Shown here: piece after piece, positions 1 to 11,314 of the stretch
Position numbering within the stretch: position 1 is the first letter of the stretch
Layout of the letters: every line of letters starts with the position of its first letter
Assembly (NCBI RefSeq): GCF_000749845.1
Contig: NZ_JQHM01000003.1
Location: 372,001-436,000, forward strand
Source of the DNA: Pectobacterium betavasculorum
Lineage (GTDB): Bacteria; Pseudomonadota; Gammaproteobacteria; Enterobacterales; Enterobacteriaceae
Direction: 5' to 3'
DNA: 64,000 nt
Translations under genes and position numbers: made by a program
Notes under the pieces: model-generated
Told to the model about the DNA's origin: nothing
The model's database searches: none
Seen by the model: only the letters and a program-made list of their open reading frames with translations

Positions 1-198
1 CTGTTCGCGCGCGGCGTGAATCAGGCTGGCGGTGCGTACCAGACCAAATTTATCGGTTGGCGTATCCTTGTAGTAATCGAAATCCATCATATTGCTGTGC
101 AGATCGGTGGTTTCCAATACCCGTAAATCAACGGTAGCGGCATGAACGGTCGTGGCGACCAGCGTAGCAAGCAGGCTGAGTGCCAGTGAATGCTTCAT
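1..198 (-). CDS. cpdB: 2',3'-cyclic-nucleotide 2'-phosphodiesterase / 3'-nucleotidase, N-terminal part
   Basis: This is the first 66 codons of a gene that runs off the left edge. The protein begins with a signal peptide ([10 protein letters not shown]..., cleavage likely after the VHA at residues 18-20), then [17 protein letters not shown], the first metal-binding motif (D-x-H) of the calcineurin-like phosphoesterase domain of CpdB. The family hydrolyses 2',3'-cyclic nucleotides and 3'-nucleotides in the periplasm so that nucleosides can be taken up. An AAGGAGT Shine-Dalgarno lies just upstream of the ATG at 198. It is divergent from cysQ, as in E. coli. Only the start is visible, so the integrity of the gene is unknown. 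Confidence 0.9.
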   Translation of the reverse strand, partial: MKHSLALSLLATLVATTVHAATVDLRVLETTDLHSNMMDFDYYKDTPTDKFGLVRTASLIHAAREQ

Positions 199-341
199 TG
201 CGTAACTCCTTGTGCGGTAATTGTCGACGCGTGAGGCGATCGGGGTGTCTTTCATATCATGATGAAGTTAAAGTGATTATCGTCTCTAAATTCTGAGGAT
301 GACATCTGTAATGGCGATAATCGTAGATTGCCTCACAGATG

Positions 342-468
<127 letters not shown>

Positions 469-526
469 TAATGAATGACAGAGATGAAGTCTGCATTACG
501 CGCAACCGATAACGACGAGGTAGATT

Positions 527-1267
527 ATGCTAGAACCTATTTGCCAACTGGCCCGTGACGCCGGTGCTGCTATTATGCAGGTTTACGATGGCCAGCATCC
601 TGTGGATGTTGCGCACAAGGAAGATGATTCGCCAGTGACCGCCGCCGATCTGGCGGCTCATCGCGTCATTAAGAACGGGCTGGCGGCAGAGTTTCCTGAT
701 ATTCCTTTGCTGTCAGAGGAGGATCCGCCTGAGTGGGAGGTTCGACGGCACTGGCAGCGCTATTGGCTGGTCGATCCACTGGATGGTACTAAAGAGTTCC
801 TCAACCGCAACGGCGAATTTACGGTCAATATTGCGCTGATCGAAAACGGCCAGGCCGTGCTAGGGGTGGTTTATGTGCCAGTCACGGGCGTGATGTATTC
901 CGCGGCGGATGGCAAAGCCTGGAAAGAAGAAAACGGCCAGCGTCGGCAAATTTCGGTGAAGCAGGCGCATCCACCGCTGGTGGTGGTCAGCCGCTCTCAT
1001 GCCGATAGTGAACTAAAAGATTATCTTAGCCAACTGGGCGAGCATCAGACGGTGGCAATCGGGTCATCGCTAAAATTTTGTCTGGTGGCAGAAGGCGGCG
1101 CGCAGCTTTACCCCCGCTTCGGGCCAACTAACATTTGGGATACGGCGGCGGGCCATGCGGTGGCGGTAGCCGCCGGGGCACAGATTCACGATTGGCAGGG
1201 GCAACCTCTGTCTTATACGCCACGTGAATCCTTCCTCAACCCCGGTTTTCGCGTTTCCCTGTTCTAG
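527..1267 (+). CDS. cysQ: 3'(2'),5'-bisphosphate nucleotidase CysQ
   Basis: A 246-residue member of the inositol-monophosphatase-like superfamily. It converts 3'-phosphoadenosine 5'-phosphate (PAP), the by-product of PAPS reduction, to AMP, and so protects sulfate assimilation and RNA turnover. The metal site is visible: E64-E65 (LLSEED), D83-P-L-D86-G-T and the C-terminal WDTAAGHA motif. Length equals E. coli CysQ. The ATG at 527 follows an ACGAGG ribosome-binding site. It is divergent from cpdB and convergent with ytfJ, whose stop lies 5 bp away, leaving no room for a separate terminator. Confidence 0.96.
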   Translation: MLEPICQLARDAGAAIMQVYDGQHPVDVAHKEDDSPVTAADLAAHRVIKNGLAAEFPDIPLLSEEDPPEWEVRRHWQRYWLVDPLDGTKEFLNRNGEFTVNIALIENGQAVLGVVYVPVTGVMYSAADGKAWKEENGQRRQISVKQAHPPLVVVSRSHADSELKDYLSQLGEHQTVAIGSSLKFCLVAEGGAQLYPRFGPTNIWDTAAGHAVAVAAGAQIHDWQGQPLSYTPRESFLNPGFRVSLF

Positions 1268-1271
1268 CCCG

Positions 1272-1850
1272 TTATTTCTCTTCCAGCAACTGACGCAGCA
1301 GGGACATGACCTGCTGCACGTCTTGCCCGCTCAACGCGCCATCTTTCACGAAACGGATTTTCCCTTGTTTGTCGAGCACCGTGATAGCCGAGCTTTGCGG
1401 CTGTAACTGCCAGGCTTTGCGCACGTTGCCGTTGCTATCGACAATAAATTGCGACCACGGAAAGGCTTTCTTATTGTCCTCTAGGCTACTGCGCACAAAC
1501 ATGCTGGTGCCGATGATGGAATCGTCGGTATTCACGATTGTCGTCGTTTGGTAATAATCATGCGGTAGGTTAGCGGCCTTCAGCGCGGAGATGAGGGGAT
1601 CATTCATCTCCTTTGCCGAGGTGCGGCCAGCGATGTGTTGTATCACCCGAACTTTTCCGGGCAATTGCGCGCTGTTCCAGTTTTTATAACTAAACTGATT
1701 ATTAAGGTACTGAAGTTCTCCTCTGTCCGCGACACCGACCGGTGGAACCGATTGGTTGAGTACCAGCGTATGTGCCGAGGCGGGGAGCGAAATAAGCCCC
1801 AATAAGGGAGTGATAGAGAGCGCGAGGAGCAGGTGGCGTATTTTTATCAT
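1272..1850 (-). CDS. ytfJ: YtfJ family periplasmic protein
   Basis: A 192-residue protein with a clear signal peptide (residues 1-26, cleavage after LPASA) and a thioredoxin-fold-like body. It contains FPWSQFIVDSNGNVRKAWQL, and KQGKIRFVKDGALS near the C-terminus, which resemble the strand pattern of AhpC/TSA-like proteins. No CxxC redox motif is visible. The family is widespread in Enterobacteriaceae next to cysQ, but its biochemical role is not established. It is convergent with cysQ. Confidence 0.88.
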   Translation of the reverse strand: MIKIRHLLLALSITPLLGLISLPASAHTLVLNQSVPPVGVADRGELQYLNNQFSYKNWNSAQLPGKVRVIQHIAGRTSAKEMNDPLISALKAANLPHDYYQTTTIVNTDDSIIGTSMFVRSSLEDNKKAFPWSQFIVDSNGNVRKAWQLQPQSSAITVLDKQGKIRFVKDGALSGQDVQQVMSLLRQLLEEK

Positions 1851-2198
1851 GGTGTTTCCTTCAGTGTGGGTGGCCTGATGCGATGTCTATTATGAAAAAT
1901 GTCAGGCCATGGAGTAAGCGTAGATTCAGGAAACTGGTCTGTCCTGCTGCGTGATAAAACGGTTTGTGCCCGAGTGCACAAAACCCTTATTTTTGAAGGT
2001 TTATACTGATGATTAAGGGTTTACTTAAACACTGTTCTGTAAAAATCTGTAAAAGCAGTTAAGAATACTGAATAGTGGGGAACTAAATGCCGTTTTACAG
2101 TACTAACTAGCAGTATCCGTTATCTCATTAGCGCTCCAGAACCTCAGCCATGTTGGCAAAAGGGTGAGCGTAGAAAAATAAAACGGGAGAGTAAAACG

Positions 2199-2405
2199 AT
2201 GAGGATTTTCGAACGTTACAATCCTTTGAAAGTCGCCAAATATGTGAAAACTCTGTTTCGCGGGCGGCTGTACATAAAAGGGGTTGGTGCTTTTGAGTTC
2301 GACTACGGCAAAATTCTATTGCCAAAGAAACAGGATAAGCAGCATCTTCTGGTGATGTCCGAAGTGAATCGCCAGGTCATCCGGCTTCAAGCTGAGATGG
2401 GATAA
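2199..2405 (+). CDS. ytfK: DUF1107 family protein YtfK
   Basis: A 68-residue basic protein ([20 protein letters not shown]...) of the DUF1107 family. In E. coli YtfK has been reported to bind SpoT and promote (p)ppGpp accumulation during phosphate or fatty-acid limitation; that function is transferred by homology. An ACGGGAGAG ribosome-binding site precedes the ATG. The 348-bp gap upstream of it contains no other gene; it holds the divergent ytfJ and ytfK promoters and the direct repeat CTGTAAAAATCTGTAAAA near 2037. Confidence 0.92.
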   Translation: MRIFERYNPLKVAKYVKTLFRGRLYIKGVGAFEFDYGKILLPKKQDKQHLLVMSEVNRQVIRLQAEMG

Positions 2406-2415
2406 GCGATAAAGA

Positions 2416-2436
2416 AACGGCCCATAGCGGGCCGTT
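2416..2436 (-). terminator. Stem-loop between ytfK and ytfL
   Basis: AACGGCCC ... GGGCCGTT form an 8-bp stem. Read on the minus strand it is followed by TTCTTTAT, so it best serves as the intrinsic terminator of ytfL. It may also act weakly on ytfK transcripts. Confidence 0.65.
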
Positions 2437-2469
2437 CTGGTTTGTTAGCATGCTTTGCCAGAGTAACGG

Positions 2470-3795
2470 TTAGTCTGTGCTATCAACCTTCGTGCTTGAT
2501 GCGATAATCGGACGATCTTCCAGACGTGTCACCAGCAACTGATCAATCTTGTAGCTGTCGATATCCACCACCTCAAATTTATAGCCTGAGAAGCGCACGG
2601 CATCGGTACGTTTCGGGATTTTCCGTAGCGTATACATCATGAATCCGCCGATGGTTTCGTAGTTGCCGGAGTGTGGGAAATCATCAATATTCAGCGCTCG
2701 CATCACGTCTTCTATTGGCGTACCGCCTTCAACCAGCCATGAATTCTCATCACGCGCCACAATCTGCTCTTCCATTCCCTGACCGACGAGATCGCCCATC
2801 AGTGTCGTCATCACATCATTAAGGGTGATGATGCCGACGATCAGCGCGTATTCGTTCAGGATCACCGCGAAATCTTCGCCCGCTGTTTTGAAACTTTCCA
2901 ACGCTTCGGACAGCGTCAGCGTATCCGGTACGATCAGCGCTGGACGAATCTGCACGCCGCTGCTCAGCGTCAGGCTCTGGTTTCCCAGCACTCTAATTAG
3001 CAGGTCTTTGGAATCCACGTAGCCGACGATCTGATCAATCGTGCCATCGCAAACCAGAAACTTTGAGTGTGGCTGCTGGGCAATTTTTTCCTTAATGCTG
3101 TCTTCGTGCTCGCGCAGATCGAAGTAAACCACACTTTCACGCGAGGTCATGGAAGAAGGCACGGTGCGGGATTCCAGCTCAAACACGTTCTCGATCAGTT
3201 CATGTTCCTGCTTACGCAGTACGCCAGCTAGCGCACCGGCTTCCACCACAGCGTAAATGTCATCGGACGTGATGTCATCCTTACGCACCATCGGCAGCTT
3301 GAGCAGGCGAAAAATGACGTTAGCCAAGCCATTAAATACCCAGACCAGTGGGCGGAAAAGGAACAGGCAGAAGCGCATGGGGTTGATTATGCGGACCGCT
3401 ACGGTTTCCGGCGCAATCATACCAATGCGTTTCGGGGTGAGATCGCCAAACAGAATGAACAGGCTAGTGACAAGGACAAATGAGCAGATGAAACTGACTT
3501 TATCTGCGGATTCGGGTGACATAAAGCGTTCAAACAGTATGGAGAAGGTAGGAGAAAAGGCCGCATCGCCGATGATACCAGCCAGAATAGCGACAGCGTT
3601 GACGCCAATTTGAATCACGGTAAAGAAGATGCCCGGCGTTTCCTGCAACTTGAGCACCAGATTGGCGTTGATATTTCCCTCATCAGCCATCAGTTTGAGT
3701 TTAATTTTACGAGACGCCGCCAGCGAGATCTCCGACATCGAGAAAAACGCACTGATGGCAATAAGAAAAAGAATCAGTAATAGACTGTTTAACAT
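2470..3795 (-). CDS. ytfL: CNNM/CBS-domain membrane protein YtfL (hemolysin C / CorC-like family)
   Basis: The ATG at 3795 gives 441 residues starting MLNSLLLILFLIAISAFFSMSE, as in E. coli YtfL; the upstream in-frame extension (to 3888) looks like leader and is rejected. An N-terminal CNNM/DUF21 domain with about four membrane segments (roughly 1-180) carries the SMSEISLAASRK motif. A CBS pair follows (roughly 200-330, with VVEAGALAGVLRKQEHELIENVFEL leading in), then a CorC_HlyC C-terminal domain. Relatives export metal ions or polyamines; YtfL has been linked to cytoplasmic cadaverine homeostasis. The hemolysin label is historical and unlikely to be right. Confidence 0.93.
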   Translation of the reverse strand: MLNSLLLILFLIAISAFFSMSEISLAASRKIKLKLMADEGNINANLVLKLQETPGIFFTVIQIGVNAVAILAGIIGDAAFSPTFSILFERFMSPESADKVSFICSFVLVTSLFILFGDLTPKRIGMIAPETVAVRIINPMRFCLFLFRPLVWVFNGLANVIFRLLKLPMVRKDDITSDDIYAVVEAGALAGVLRKQEHELIENVFELESRTVPSSMTSRESVVYFDLREHEDSIKEKIAQQPHSKFLVCDGTIDQIVGYVDSKDLLIRVLGNQSLTLSSGVQIRPALIVPDTLTLSEALESFKTAGEDFAVILNEYALIVGIITLNDVMTTLMGDLVGQGMEEQIVARDENSWLVEGGTPIEDVMRALNIDDFPHSGNYETIGGFMMYTLRKIPKRTDAVRFSGYKFEVVDIDSYKIDQLLVTRLEDRPIIASSTKVDSTD

Positions 3796-3900
3796 AGTTT
3801 TTACTTTAGGTAAGTTTTCGCATGAGCCGAGATTGACGCAGCGATCCTCAGAAAGGTGAACACATAAAAGTGAACACATTATGATCATTATTGAAGGTCA

Positions 3901-3925
3901 AAACCGGGCGAGGATTGGCCCGGTT
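3901..3925 (-). terminator. Probable msrA intrinsic terminator
   Basis: AACCGGGC and GCCCGGTT form an 8-bp stem with an 8-nt loop. On the minus strand it ends GCCCGGTTTT, 40 bp after the msrA stop codon. Confidence 0.6.
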
Positions 3926-3965
3926 CGGGGCATTATAGCAGGAGCGGTGAAATTACCGCCAGTGG

Positions 3966-4604
3966 TCAACGCTGAGGTGGCAGACAGACACCGATGCCGC
4001 CTAACCCACAGTAGCCGTTCGGGTTCTTGTACAGGTATTGTTGGTGCTCGTCTTCCGCATAATAGAACGGGCCGGCAGACTCGATTTCTGTGCTGATGGC
4101 GCGACCGTCGCCGTTATCTCTCATCGCCAACTGAAAGCGCTGAAGACTCTCCTGCGCGGCCTGTTCCTGCTCGGGTGTGAGTGTGTAAATGGCTGAGCGA
4201 TACTGGCTACCGATATCACCGCCCTGACGCATGCCCTGCGCGGGGTCGTGATTTTCCCAGAACAGTTGCAGCAACTGACCGTAGCTGATAATCGCAGGGT
4301 CAAAAACGACACGTACTGCTTCGGCGTGGTCGGTTTGCCCACTGCACACTTCACGGTAGGTCGGATTGGGCGTGTAGCCACCGATATAACCCGCCGCGGT
4401 GCTGTAGATGCCCGGCTGTTGCCAGAACAAACGCTCTGCGCCCCAGAAGCAGCCCATCGCAAAAATAGCGACAGACATGTGGTCTGGCACATGCGTCATG
4501 GAATGTTCATGCACGACATGCAGCCTGGCGACCGGCATGGGGGTGGTACGCCCCGGTAAAGCATCGGATTGCGTAATCCGATGCGTCTTATCAATCGAAT
4601 TCAT
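3966..4604 (-). CDS. msrA: Peptide-methionine (S)-S-oxide reductase MsrA
   Basis: With the ATG at 4604 the product is 212 residues, the same as E. coli MsrA, and begins [19 protein letters not shown]. An in-frame extension to 4664 has no family support. The catalytic motif GCFWG lies at 51-55 with Cys52 as the sulfenate-forming residue. Resolving cysteines sit at 199 and 207 in the [11 protein letters not shown] tail. It repairs oxidised methionine in proteins using thioredoxin and is cytoplasmic. It is divergent from tamA across a 332-bp promoter region. Confidence 0.95.
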   Translation of the reverse strand: MNSIDKTHRITQSDALPGRTTPMPVARLHVVHEHSMTHVPDHMSVAIFAMGCFWGAERLFWQQPGIYSTAAGYIGGYTPNPTYREVCSGQTDHAEAVRVVFDPAIISYGQLLQLFWENHDPAQGMRQGGDIGSQYRSAIYTLTPEQEQAAQESLQRFQLAMRDNGDGRAISTEIESAGPFYYAEDEHQQYLYKNPNGYCGLGGIGVCLPPQR

Positions 4605-4936
4605 CACGTTGTTAACTCCAGCCAGACTGGGTAAATAACCCGCTTTCATGGAAAGCATAACCAAGAAGACTCGGGCTGTCTTTATATCTTAATGGTGTTT
4701 AATGTTAAGGTAATGTTCATCTGTAATGCAGCACTTTGATTTTTACAGGTGAAAATCTATTTTTAAGATAGAAAATTAGTATTTATCACTAATATCATGC
4801 AAAGTTGATTGGAGATTTCAGCGCTACGTGACGGATTGTCAGGTAAGCGTACAAAAACTGCCGTCAACGCGGCAGGCGAAGTAATAAAAGCCATGCTATA
4901 GGTTTTAGGCGACAGATCGATTTATCAGGGAGCTCA

Positions 4937-6796
4937 GTGACTATTTTCATTGCAAAAAGACGTTTCACTTCAAAGAACAGTCTCATTGGAAAAAAAAGCG
5001 TTACCGGGCAAAAAGGCATAGCAGGACAAAAAAGCAGTTTTGCTGGCTACGGTGCGCCACGATACCGTTTTCTTGGCCTGATGTGCGCTCTGCTCATGCT
5101 GTCTCCGGAGAGTCAGGCGGCGAATGTGCGTCTGCAAGTCATGGGGCTTGAAGGGCCGCTACAAAAAAATGTGCGAGCACGTTTATCCACGATTGCGGTC
5201 GATGAGGTTAATGCCGACGGACGCTTCCGCTCGCGCGTCGATGAAGCAATCCGTCAGGGGTTGCGTGCGCTCGGCTATTACGATCCCCAGATTGGTTTTG
5301 AATTCCGGCCTGCGGTTAATGGCGGACGTCCTGTTTTGATTGCCACGGTTACGCCCGGTGAACCGGTAAAAATTGCCGGAGTGAACATTACCCTGCGCGG
5401 TGGTGCGCACGACGATAAAGACTATCAACAACTGGTTAAAGACGATCGCCCCGAAATGGGTTCTGTGTTAAATCATAGTGATTATGATCGCTTTAAAAGT
5501 GGTTTGAACGGTTTGTCGCTACGTAAAGGCTATTTCGATGCGCGCTTTCAGCAAAGCCAGCTCGGTGTGATGCGGGAAGAGAGAGAGGCATTTTGGGATA
5601 TCGATTTTGATAGCGGGGAACGTTATCGCTTCGGCGCCGTTCATTTTCAGGGGGCACAAATCCGTGATGACTATTTGCAAAATCTGGTGCCGTTTCATGA
5701 GGGCGATGCTTATACCAGCGAGGATCTCGGTGAGTTAAACCGCCGTCTGTCCGCGACGGGGTGGTTTAATTCTGTTGTCGTGTCGCCCAATTTCGAACAG
5801 TCAAAAAGCAGCAAAATTTTGCCGCTGGATGCAGTGGTGACGCCGCGGACTCGCAATCGCATTGAAACCGGGGTGGGGTATGCCACGGATGTTGGCCCAC
5901 GTTTTAAAACCACGTGGAATAAGCCTTGGGTGAATTCACGAGGCCATAGTCTGGAAAGTAGCCTGAGCGTGTCTGCGCCAGAGCAATCACTCGACTTTAG
6001 CTACAAAATCCCCTTGCTGAAGAACCCGCTTGAGCAGTATTACCTGTTGCAAGGCGGTTTTAAACGCGAAGATCTCAACGATACCAAATCCGATGGTACG
6101 ACGCTAAACGTCGCTCGCTACTGGGATCTCTCCAGCGGCTGGCAACGGGCGATTAACCTGCGTTGGAGTCTCGATCACTTTACTCAAGCGAGCGTGACGG
6201 ATACCACGATGCTGATCTATCCAGGCGTCAGTATTAACCGAACTCGTCAACGCGGCGGGTTGATGCCGGTATGGGGTGATACGCAGCGTTACTCTATCGA
6301 TATTTCCGACACGACCTGGGGGTCGGACATCGATTTTGCCGTGGTTCAGGCGCAGAACGTCTGGATTCGCACGCTGGCGGATAAACACCGCTTTGTTGCG
6401 CGTGGCAATCTGGGCTGGATTGAGACTAATAATTTCTCCCGTGTCCCTCCCTCACTGCGTTTCTTTGCCGGTGGCGATCGCAGCATCCGTGGGTATAAAT
6501 ACAAATCTATTTCGCCTCGCGACAGCGACGGCAAACTGATCGGTGCGTCCAAGCTGGCGACCGGTTCGCTAGAATACCAATACAATGTGACGGGAAAATG
6601 GTGGGGCGCGGTTTTTGTTGATTCAGGTGAAGCAGTGAATGATATCAAACAGAGTAACTTCAAGACCGGCACGGGCGTTGGTGTACGCTGGGCCTCGCCG
6701 ATTGGCCCAGTGAAACTCGATGTTGCCATGCCGATCGGCGATGAAGAGAAGAAGAACGATGTTCAGTTCTATATCGCACTGGGACCTGAATTATGA
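4937..6796 (+). CDS. tamA: Autotransporter assembly outer-membrane protein TamA (Omp85 family)
   Basis: A GTG start at 4937 preceded by AGGGAG gives 619 residues, about 40 longer than E. coli TamA. The mature start [19 protein letters not shown] aligns with E. coli after its signal peptide. The extra N-terminus is lysine-rich with [17 protein letters not shown] repeats before a hydrophobic signal core ([13 protein letters not shown]). Three POTRA domains (roughly 60-290) are followed by a 16-strand barrel. The Omp85 loop-6 motif [11 protein letters not shown] and the terminal [11 protein letters not shown] strand are present. TamA works with inner-membrane-anchored TamB in outer-membrane protein assembly and envelope lipid homeostasis. 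The stop overlaps the tamB start. Confidence 0.95.
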   Translation: MTIFIAKRRFTSKNSLIGKKSVTGQKGIAGQKSSFAGYGAPRYRFLGLMCALLMLSPESQAANVRLQVMGLEGPLQKNVRARLSTIAVDEVNADGRFRSRVDEAIRQGLRALGYYDPQIGFEFRPAVNGGRPVLIATVTPGEPVKIAGVNITLRGGAHDDKDYQQLVKDDRPEMGSVLNHSDYDRFKSGLNGLSLRKGYFDARFQQSQLGVMREEREAFWDIDFDSGERYRFGAVHFQGAQIRDDYLQNLVPFHEGDAYTSEDLGELNRRLSATGWFNSVVVSPNFEQSKSSKILPLDAVVTPRTRNRIETGVGYATDVGPRFKTTWNKPWVNSRGHSLESSLSVSAPEQSLDFSYKIPLLKNPLEQYYLLQGGFKREDLNDTKSDGTTLNVARYWDLSSGWQRAINLRWSLDHFTQASVTDTTMLIYPGVSINRTRQRGGLMPVWGDTQRYSIDISDTTWGSDIDFAVVQAQNVWIRTLADKHRFVARGNLGWIETNNFSRVPPSLRFFAGGDRSIRGYKYKSISPRDSDGKLIGASKLATGSLEYQYNVTGKWWGAVFVDSGEAVNDIKQSNFKTGTGVGVRWASPIGPVKLDVAMPIGDEEKKNDVQFYIALGPEL

Positions 6797-9700
6797 TGGA
6801 TGATAAAAACGAAAAGAGAGCACAGGATCCGGTGACAGAGGAAAACGTCACGCAGGATAACGCGCCGACAACGCCGGCGCGGCAAGGGCGCTGGTGGAAA
6901 AAGATAGGTATTGGGATCGTCGCCTTCTTATTGCTGCTCGTTATTGGGTTGGGGCTACTGGTGGGAACCACGCCGGGCCTGCATCTGTTGCTTAATACCG
7001 CCGCGCGTGTGGTGCCGGGACTCGACATTGCCAGCGTGAGCGGTGGTTGGCGCGATCTAACGCTGAAAAATGTCAGCTACGAAATGCCGGGCGTGACGGT
7101 AAAGAGTGATGAATTTCATTTGTCGCTCGCGCTGGGATGTTTACGCAAAAGCCAGTTGTGCATTAATGATCTCTCGGCGAACCGCATTGATGTCGTTGTG
7201 GATACCAAAGCCCTGCCAGCGGCGGCTGAACCACCACCGCCCTCAGAGCCAGTCACCGAAATCTCAGCTCCTTTCCCTATTTCTCTGCGTCAATTGGTGC
7301 TCAACAGTGTTCAGGTTACCGTTGATGACACAGCGATTTCTCTGGGTGAATTCCGTACGGGAATGCAGTGGGAAGGACGTGCGCTGACGCTGTTGCCGAC
7401 CAAAATTAGTGCGCTGTTGGTGGCCTTGCCGAAAACCCCTGTAGACGTACTGGAAGATGGCAAAGTGACGGCGGCAGAAATGGCATCTGTCATCAAAGAA
7501 ACGGCGGCGAACGTACGTGAGGCGGCGGAGCAAGGCTCTTCGCAAACGCTTCAAATCGATAAAGTGCTAGAGGCAAATAACACGGTCGCGTCAGCCACGG
7601 CGACAACACCCATACCGACAGCATCGACGCCAAAAACGGATAGCACATCTGACAAGCCAGCAGAGCCTGAGCAGCCACTGGGTGAGCGCCTGAGCGAATT
7701 GTTCTCTAAACCGCTGCTGCCAGATTTGCCACAGTTCACGTTGCCGCTGGATCTGAACATCGTTGAAATTCATGGCGAACAACTGCGGCTGACGGGCGAT
7801 CAGGATATTTTGATTAATAACCTGTTCGTGCAGGCATCGACTCAACAACAGCATTTGCGTTTGGACAAGCTGATCGTGCAATCGCCACAGGGCGGACTGA
7901 ATGTGCACGGCGAGGCGACGCTTAGTGATAACTGGCCCGTCTCGCTGACGGCGAACGGCGTGTTGAACGTCGATCCCCTTAAGGGCGAAAAGCTGAAACT
8001 GTCGGTCGACGGCGGCCTGCGCGAACAGCTGAATGTGGCGTTGAATCTCTCGGGGCCGCAGCGTGCGCAGTTAGATCTACAAACTCAACTGGCGGAAGCC
8101 GGACTGCCGCTGGCATTAACGCTGAAAACCGAGCGCGTGCGCTGGCCTCTGACGGGAGCAACACAGTATCAGGCTAGCAACGTCAGGCTGCGTTTTAATG
8201 GCAAAGCGACCGACTATGCGCTGTCGCTGCGCGGCGATCTCAGCGGTGCGGACATTCCCCCCGCGACGCTGTTGCTGGATGGAAAAGGCAACGAGCAGCA
8301 GTTTACACTGAGTCGCTTGCGGCTGGCAGTGTTGCAGGGCAACGCCGATCTGAGTGCGCTTATTGATTGGAGTAAAGCGATCAGCTGGCGCAGTGAGTTG
8401 CTGTTGAACGGGATCAACACCGCGAAACAGTGGCCCGAATGGCCTGCGAAAATAGACGGAAAAATGACGACTCGCGGTAGCGTCTATGGCGGTAGCTGGC
8501 AATTGCAGGTGCCTGAACTGCGTCTGGACGGTAACGTGAAAGCGAATAAGCTCACGGCCAGAGGTGAACTGCGCGGTAACGCGGCGGGCCAGTGGACAAT
8601 ACCTGGGCTGAATCTGGCGTTAGGTCGTAACCAATTGAACGTTAAAGGCGACCTGAGCGACAAATGGCAGTTGGATGCGGACATCAATGCACCGTCTTTG
8701 GATGGTATGTTGCCCGGCCTGGCGGGGCGAGTCATCGGCACACTAAAACTACGCGGCAATCTGAGTGAACCGCAGATGTTAGCGGATATCACGGCTTCCG
8801 GGCTGCGCTGGCAGGCTATCACGATTAGCCGGGTGAAGGTGGAAGGCGATGTACGCTCTGAGCAGCAGATTCAGGGCAAACTTGAGGTGCGTCTTGACGA
8901 GCTGAAGCAAGATGGCCTGAATATTAGACTGTTAACGCTGGATGCCAGCGGTAATGAGAAACAGCACCAGCTCCGGCTGAACATGCAGGGTGAACCAGTC
9001 GCAGGGCAGTTAGCGCTCTCAGGCAGCTTCGATCGTCAGGAGCAACGCTGGCGTGGCACGCTCAACAATACCCGCTTCGACACCCCTGTGGGGGAATGGC
9101 GTCTGACGCAGGATATGGCGCTGGATTACCAGAATACGCAACAGAAAATCACGATTGGAACGCACTGCTGGCGTAATCCGAACGCAGAACTTTGTGTACC
9201 GAAAGCAATTGAGGCTGGGCCGAGCGGACAGGCGAGTGTTCGACTAAACCGTTTCGATCTTGCCATGTTGAAACCTTTTCTGACGGAAGATACGGTGCTG
9301 GCCGGGACGTTCACCGGCGGGGCTGATGTCAGCTGGCAGGCGGGACAAGGTTTACCGCAGGCGAAGGTATCGCTGGTAGGGAACGGCATAAGCGTTCGCC
9401 AACAAGTTCAGGGCAATACGCTGCCGATTGATTTCGACACCTTTACGCTGAATGCCGGGCTCGATCGTGGTCGGGCACAGCTTGGTTGGCTGATGGCGAT
9501 TCGGGAAAATGGGCGCTTCAGTGGTGATATTCAAGTGACCGATCCACAAGGGCGACGCAATCTCGGTGGCAGCGTCACGATCAACAATATTTCACTGGCG
9601 TTGCTTAACCCTGCGTTGAGTAAAGGAGAAAAAGTCGCAGGGATACTGAAGGCGAACCTGCGTCTCGCGGGCGATGTCGCTCGCCCTCAGTTATTCGGCC

Positions 9701-10830
9701 AAATGGTGCTGGAACGGCTGGATATTGATGGCAACTGGATGCCCGTTGACCTGATCAATGGGCGATTGGCGGTGAACTTCAGCGGGATGTCGTCAACGTT
9801 GCAAGGTTTCCTGAAAACGGACAACGGGCAGTTGAACCTCGGTGGCAACGCGGACTGGTCGCGGCCTGATGCCTGGCGGGCGCGAATTGCCGCGAAAGGC
9901 CAGAAGTTGCGGGTAACGATTCCGCCTATGGCGCGATTAGATGTTTCACCGGATATTGTTTTCGAGGCCACGCCGCAGCTGTTTGCGTTAAACGGATCGG
10001 TCAGTATTCCGTGGGCGCGTATTGTCGTCAATGACATGCCAGAAAGTGCGGTGGCCGTGTCATCCGACGAGGTTATGCTAGATGCCCAGCGCCAGCCGTT
10101 GAAGCAAGCCAGCGCTGCGATCCCGATTAATAGCAATCTGATGATTCGCGTTGGTAATGATGTTCGGCTGGAAGCATTCGGATTGGCTGCTCGTCTACAG
10201 GGCGATCTAAAAATGGTTCAGGACGAGCGCGGACTGGGGCTGAACGGGCAGATCGATATTCCGTCCGGCCGCTTTAAAGCCTATGGGCAGGATTTGATCG
10301 TTCGTAAAGGGCTGATTTTGTTCTCCGGTCCGCCGGATCAGCCGATCCTGAATATCGAAGCCGTTCGTAACCCTGACAACACGGCTGATGATGTTACCGC
10401 GGGGGTGCGCGTCACCGGCATGGCCGCCACGCCTAAGCTGGAAGTGTTCTCCGATCCGACCATGTCGCAGCAGGAAGCGCTTTCTTATCTGTTGCGTGGG
10501 GAAGGTTTGGACAGCGGTGGAGCAGATAGCGCGGCAATGACCTCAATGTTAGTTGGTTTAGGGGTTGCGCAAAGTGGTCAAGTTGTGGGTAAAATCGGCG
10601 AGGCCTTTGGCGTAAGTAATTTAGCTCTGGATACACAGGGGGTTGGCGATAATTCTCAGGTTGTCGTCAGCGGCTACGTCCTTCCGGGTCTGCAAGTGAA
10701 ATATGGTGTTGGCATATTCGATTCTTTGGCAACGTTAACGCTGCGCTATCGTCTGATGCCAAAGCTATACTTGGAAGCGGTGTCTGGTGTCAGCCAGGCA
10801 CTAGATGTGCTCTATCAGTTTGAGTTCTAG
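6793..10830 (+). CDS. tamB: Translocation/assembly module inner-membrane protein TamB (AsmA-like)
   Basis: A 1345-residue protein starting in a 4-bp ATGA overlap with tamA, implying translational coupling. One transmembrane anchor (roughly 36-58, [19 protein letters not shown]) is followed by a long beta-rich periplasmic body and the conserved C-terminal DUF490 domain ending [11 protein letters not shown]. It spans the periplasm and is thought to provide a hydrophobic groove for lipids or nascent beta strands. It is about 85 residues longer than E. coli TamB. Part of the excess is a low-complexity Thr/Pro/Ser/Ala-rich stretch around residues 255-300 ([18 protein letters not shown]). Confidence 0.95.
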   Translation: MMDDKNEKRAQDPVTEENVTQDNAPTTPARQGRWWKKIGIGIVAFLLLLVIGLGLLVGTTPGLHLLLNTAARVVPGLDIASVSGGWRDLTLKNVSYEMPGVTVKSDEFHLSLALGCLRKSQLCINDLSANRIDVVVDTKALPAAAEPPPPSEPVTEISAPFPISLRQLVLNSVQVTVDDTAISLGEFRTGMQWEGRALTLLPTKISALLVALPKTPVDVLEDGKVTAAEMASVIKETAANVREAAEQGSSQTLQIDKVLEANNTVASATATTPIPTASTPKTDSTSDKPAEPEQPLGERLSELFSKPLLPDLPQFTLPLDLNIVEIHGEQLRLTGDQDILINNLFVQASTQQQHLRLDKLIVQSPQGGLNVHGEATLSDNWPVSLTANGVLNVDPLKGEKLKLSVDGGLREQLNVALNLSGPQRAQLDLQTQLAEAGLPLALTLKTERVRWPLTGATQYQASNVRLRFNGKATDYALSLRGDLSGADIPPATLLLDGKGNEQQFTLSRLRLAVLQGNADLSALIDWSKAISWRSELLLNGINTAKQWPEWPAKIDGKMTTRGSVYGGSWQLQVPELRLDGNVKANKLTARGELRGNAAGQWTIPGLNLALGRNQLNVKGDLSDKWQLDADINAPSLDGMLPGLAGRVIGTLKLRGNLSEPQMLADITASGLRWQAITISRVKVEGDVRSEQQIQGKLEVRLDELKQDGLNIRLLTLDASGNEKQHQLRLNMQGEPVAGQLALSGSFDRQEQRWRGTLNNTRFDTPVGEWRLTQDMALDYQNTQQKITIGTHCWRNPNAELCVPKAIEAGPSGQASVRLNRFDLAMLKPFLTEDTVLAGTFTGGADVSWQAGQGLPQAKVSLVGNGISVRQQVQGNTLPIDFDTFTLNAGLDRGRAQLGWLMAIRENGRFSGDIQVTDPQGRRNLGGSVTINNISLALLNPALSKGEKVAGILKANLRLAGDVARPQLFGQMVLERLDIDGNWMPVDLINGRLAVNFSGMSSTLQGFLKTDNGQLNLGGNADWSRPDAWRARIAAKGQKLRVTIPPMARLDVSPDIVFEATPQLFALNGSVSIPWARIVVNDMPESAVAVSSDEVMLDAQRQPLKQASAAIPINSNLMIRVGNDVRLEAFGLAARLQGDLKMVQDERGLGLNGQIDIPSGRFKAYGQDLIVRKGLILFSGPPDQPILNIEAVRNPDNTADDVTAGVRVTGMAATPKLEVFSDPTMSQQEALSYLLRGEGLDSGGADSAAMTSMLVGLGVAQSGQVVGKIGEAFGVSNLALDTQGVGDNSQVVVSGYVLPGLQVKYGVGIFDSLATLTLRYRLMPKLYLEAVSGVSQALDVLYQFEF

Positions 10831-10832
10831 CG

Positions 10833-11183
10833 ATGCGAATTATTGTTTACGGCAGTTTACGACGCAAACAGGGAAATAGTCATTGGATGACGAATGCGCA
10901 ATGGTTAGGGGATTGTCAGCTCGCGGGGTTTGAGCTGTACGATCTCGGCCATTATCCGGCAGTCGTACCCGGTAATGGAGAAATCCATTGTGAGGTCTAT
11001 CGTATTAGTTCGTCGATTCTGACGGAATTGGATGCCCTAAAACGGGATGGTCACGAATACCAACGTGAGTTGATTCCTACCCCTCTGGGCAATGCATGGA
11101 TCTATTTGTACAAACACTCTGTTGTAGGGTTAACGCGTATTGCCAGCGGCGATTGGCTGACGCGCAATGAAGAAGATGCTTGA
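10833..11183 (+). CDS. ytfP: Gamma-glutamylcyclotransferase-fold protein YtfP
   Basis: A 116-residue protein opening MRIIVYGSLRRKQGN, the YGSL motif of the gamma-glutamylcyclotransferase (BtrG-like) fold, with the following basic and glycine residues lining the product pocket. It begins 2 bp after the tamB stop and is the last gene of a tamA-tamB-ytfP operon, as in E. coli. The true substrate of the bacterial protein is unknown. Two stem-loops follow. Confidence 0.92.
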   Translation: MRIIVYGSLRRKQGNSHWMTNAQWLGDCQLAGFELYDLGHYPAVVPGNGEIHCEVYRISSSILTELDALKRDGHEYQRELIPTPLGNAWIYLYKHSVVGLTRIASGDWLTRNEEDA

Positions 11184-11223
11184 GGCCGAGTCCAATCAAG
11201 TGATTATCTCCAGAAGTAAAAAT

Positions 11224-11242
11224 CCACCTCTTGAAGAGGTGG
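11224..11242 (+). terminator. Stem-loop after ytfP
   Basis: CCACCTCTT-G-AAGAGGTGG is a perfect 9-bp stem with a one-base centre, followed by TTTAAAG. It probably ends the tamAB-ytfP transcript together with the next hairpin. Confidence 0.6.
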
Positions 11243-11257
11243 TTTAAAGCTGACAAT

Positions 11258-11284
11258 AAAAACACCGCATAAAGCGGTGTTTTT
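11258..11284. terminator. Bidirectional terminator between ytfP and ppa
   Basis: AAAAACACCGC ... GCGGTGTTTTT is a perfect stem flanked by A- and T-runs, so it is an intrinsic terminator in both directions for the convergent ytfP and ppa genes. Confidence 0.88.
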
Positions 11285-11314
11285 GATCGTACGGAATATA
11301 GGCTCGCGTAGCGC

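Noticed and set aside
2037-2054. Pho-box-like direct repeat CTGTAAAAATCTGTAAAA upstream of ytfK
   Set aside because: The repeat period is 10 bp rather than the 11 bp of PhoB sites and the usual CA after CTGT is missing; suggestive but not supportable as an operator.
3796-3888. In-frame N-terminal extension of ytfL and a possible riboswitch in its leader
   Set aside because: The extension has no family support, and I could not trace a known metal-sensing riboswitch fold in the leader.
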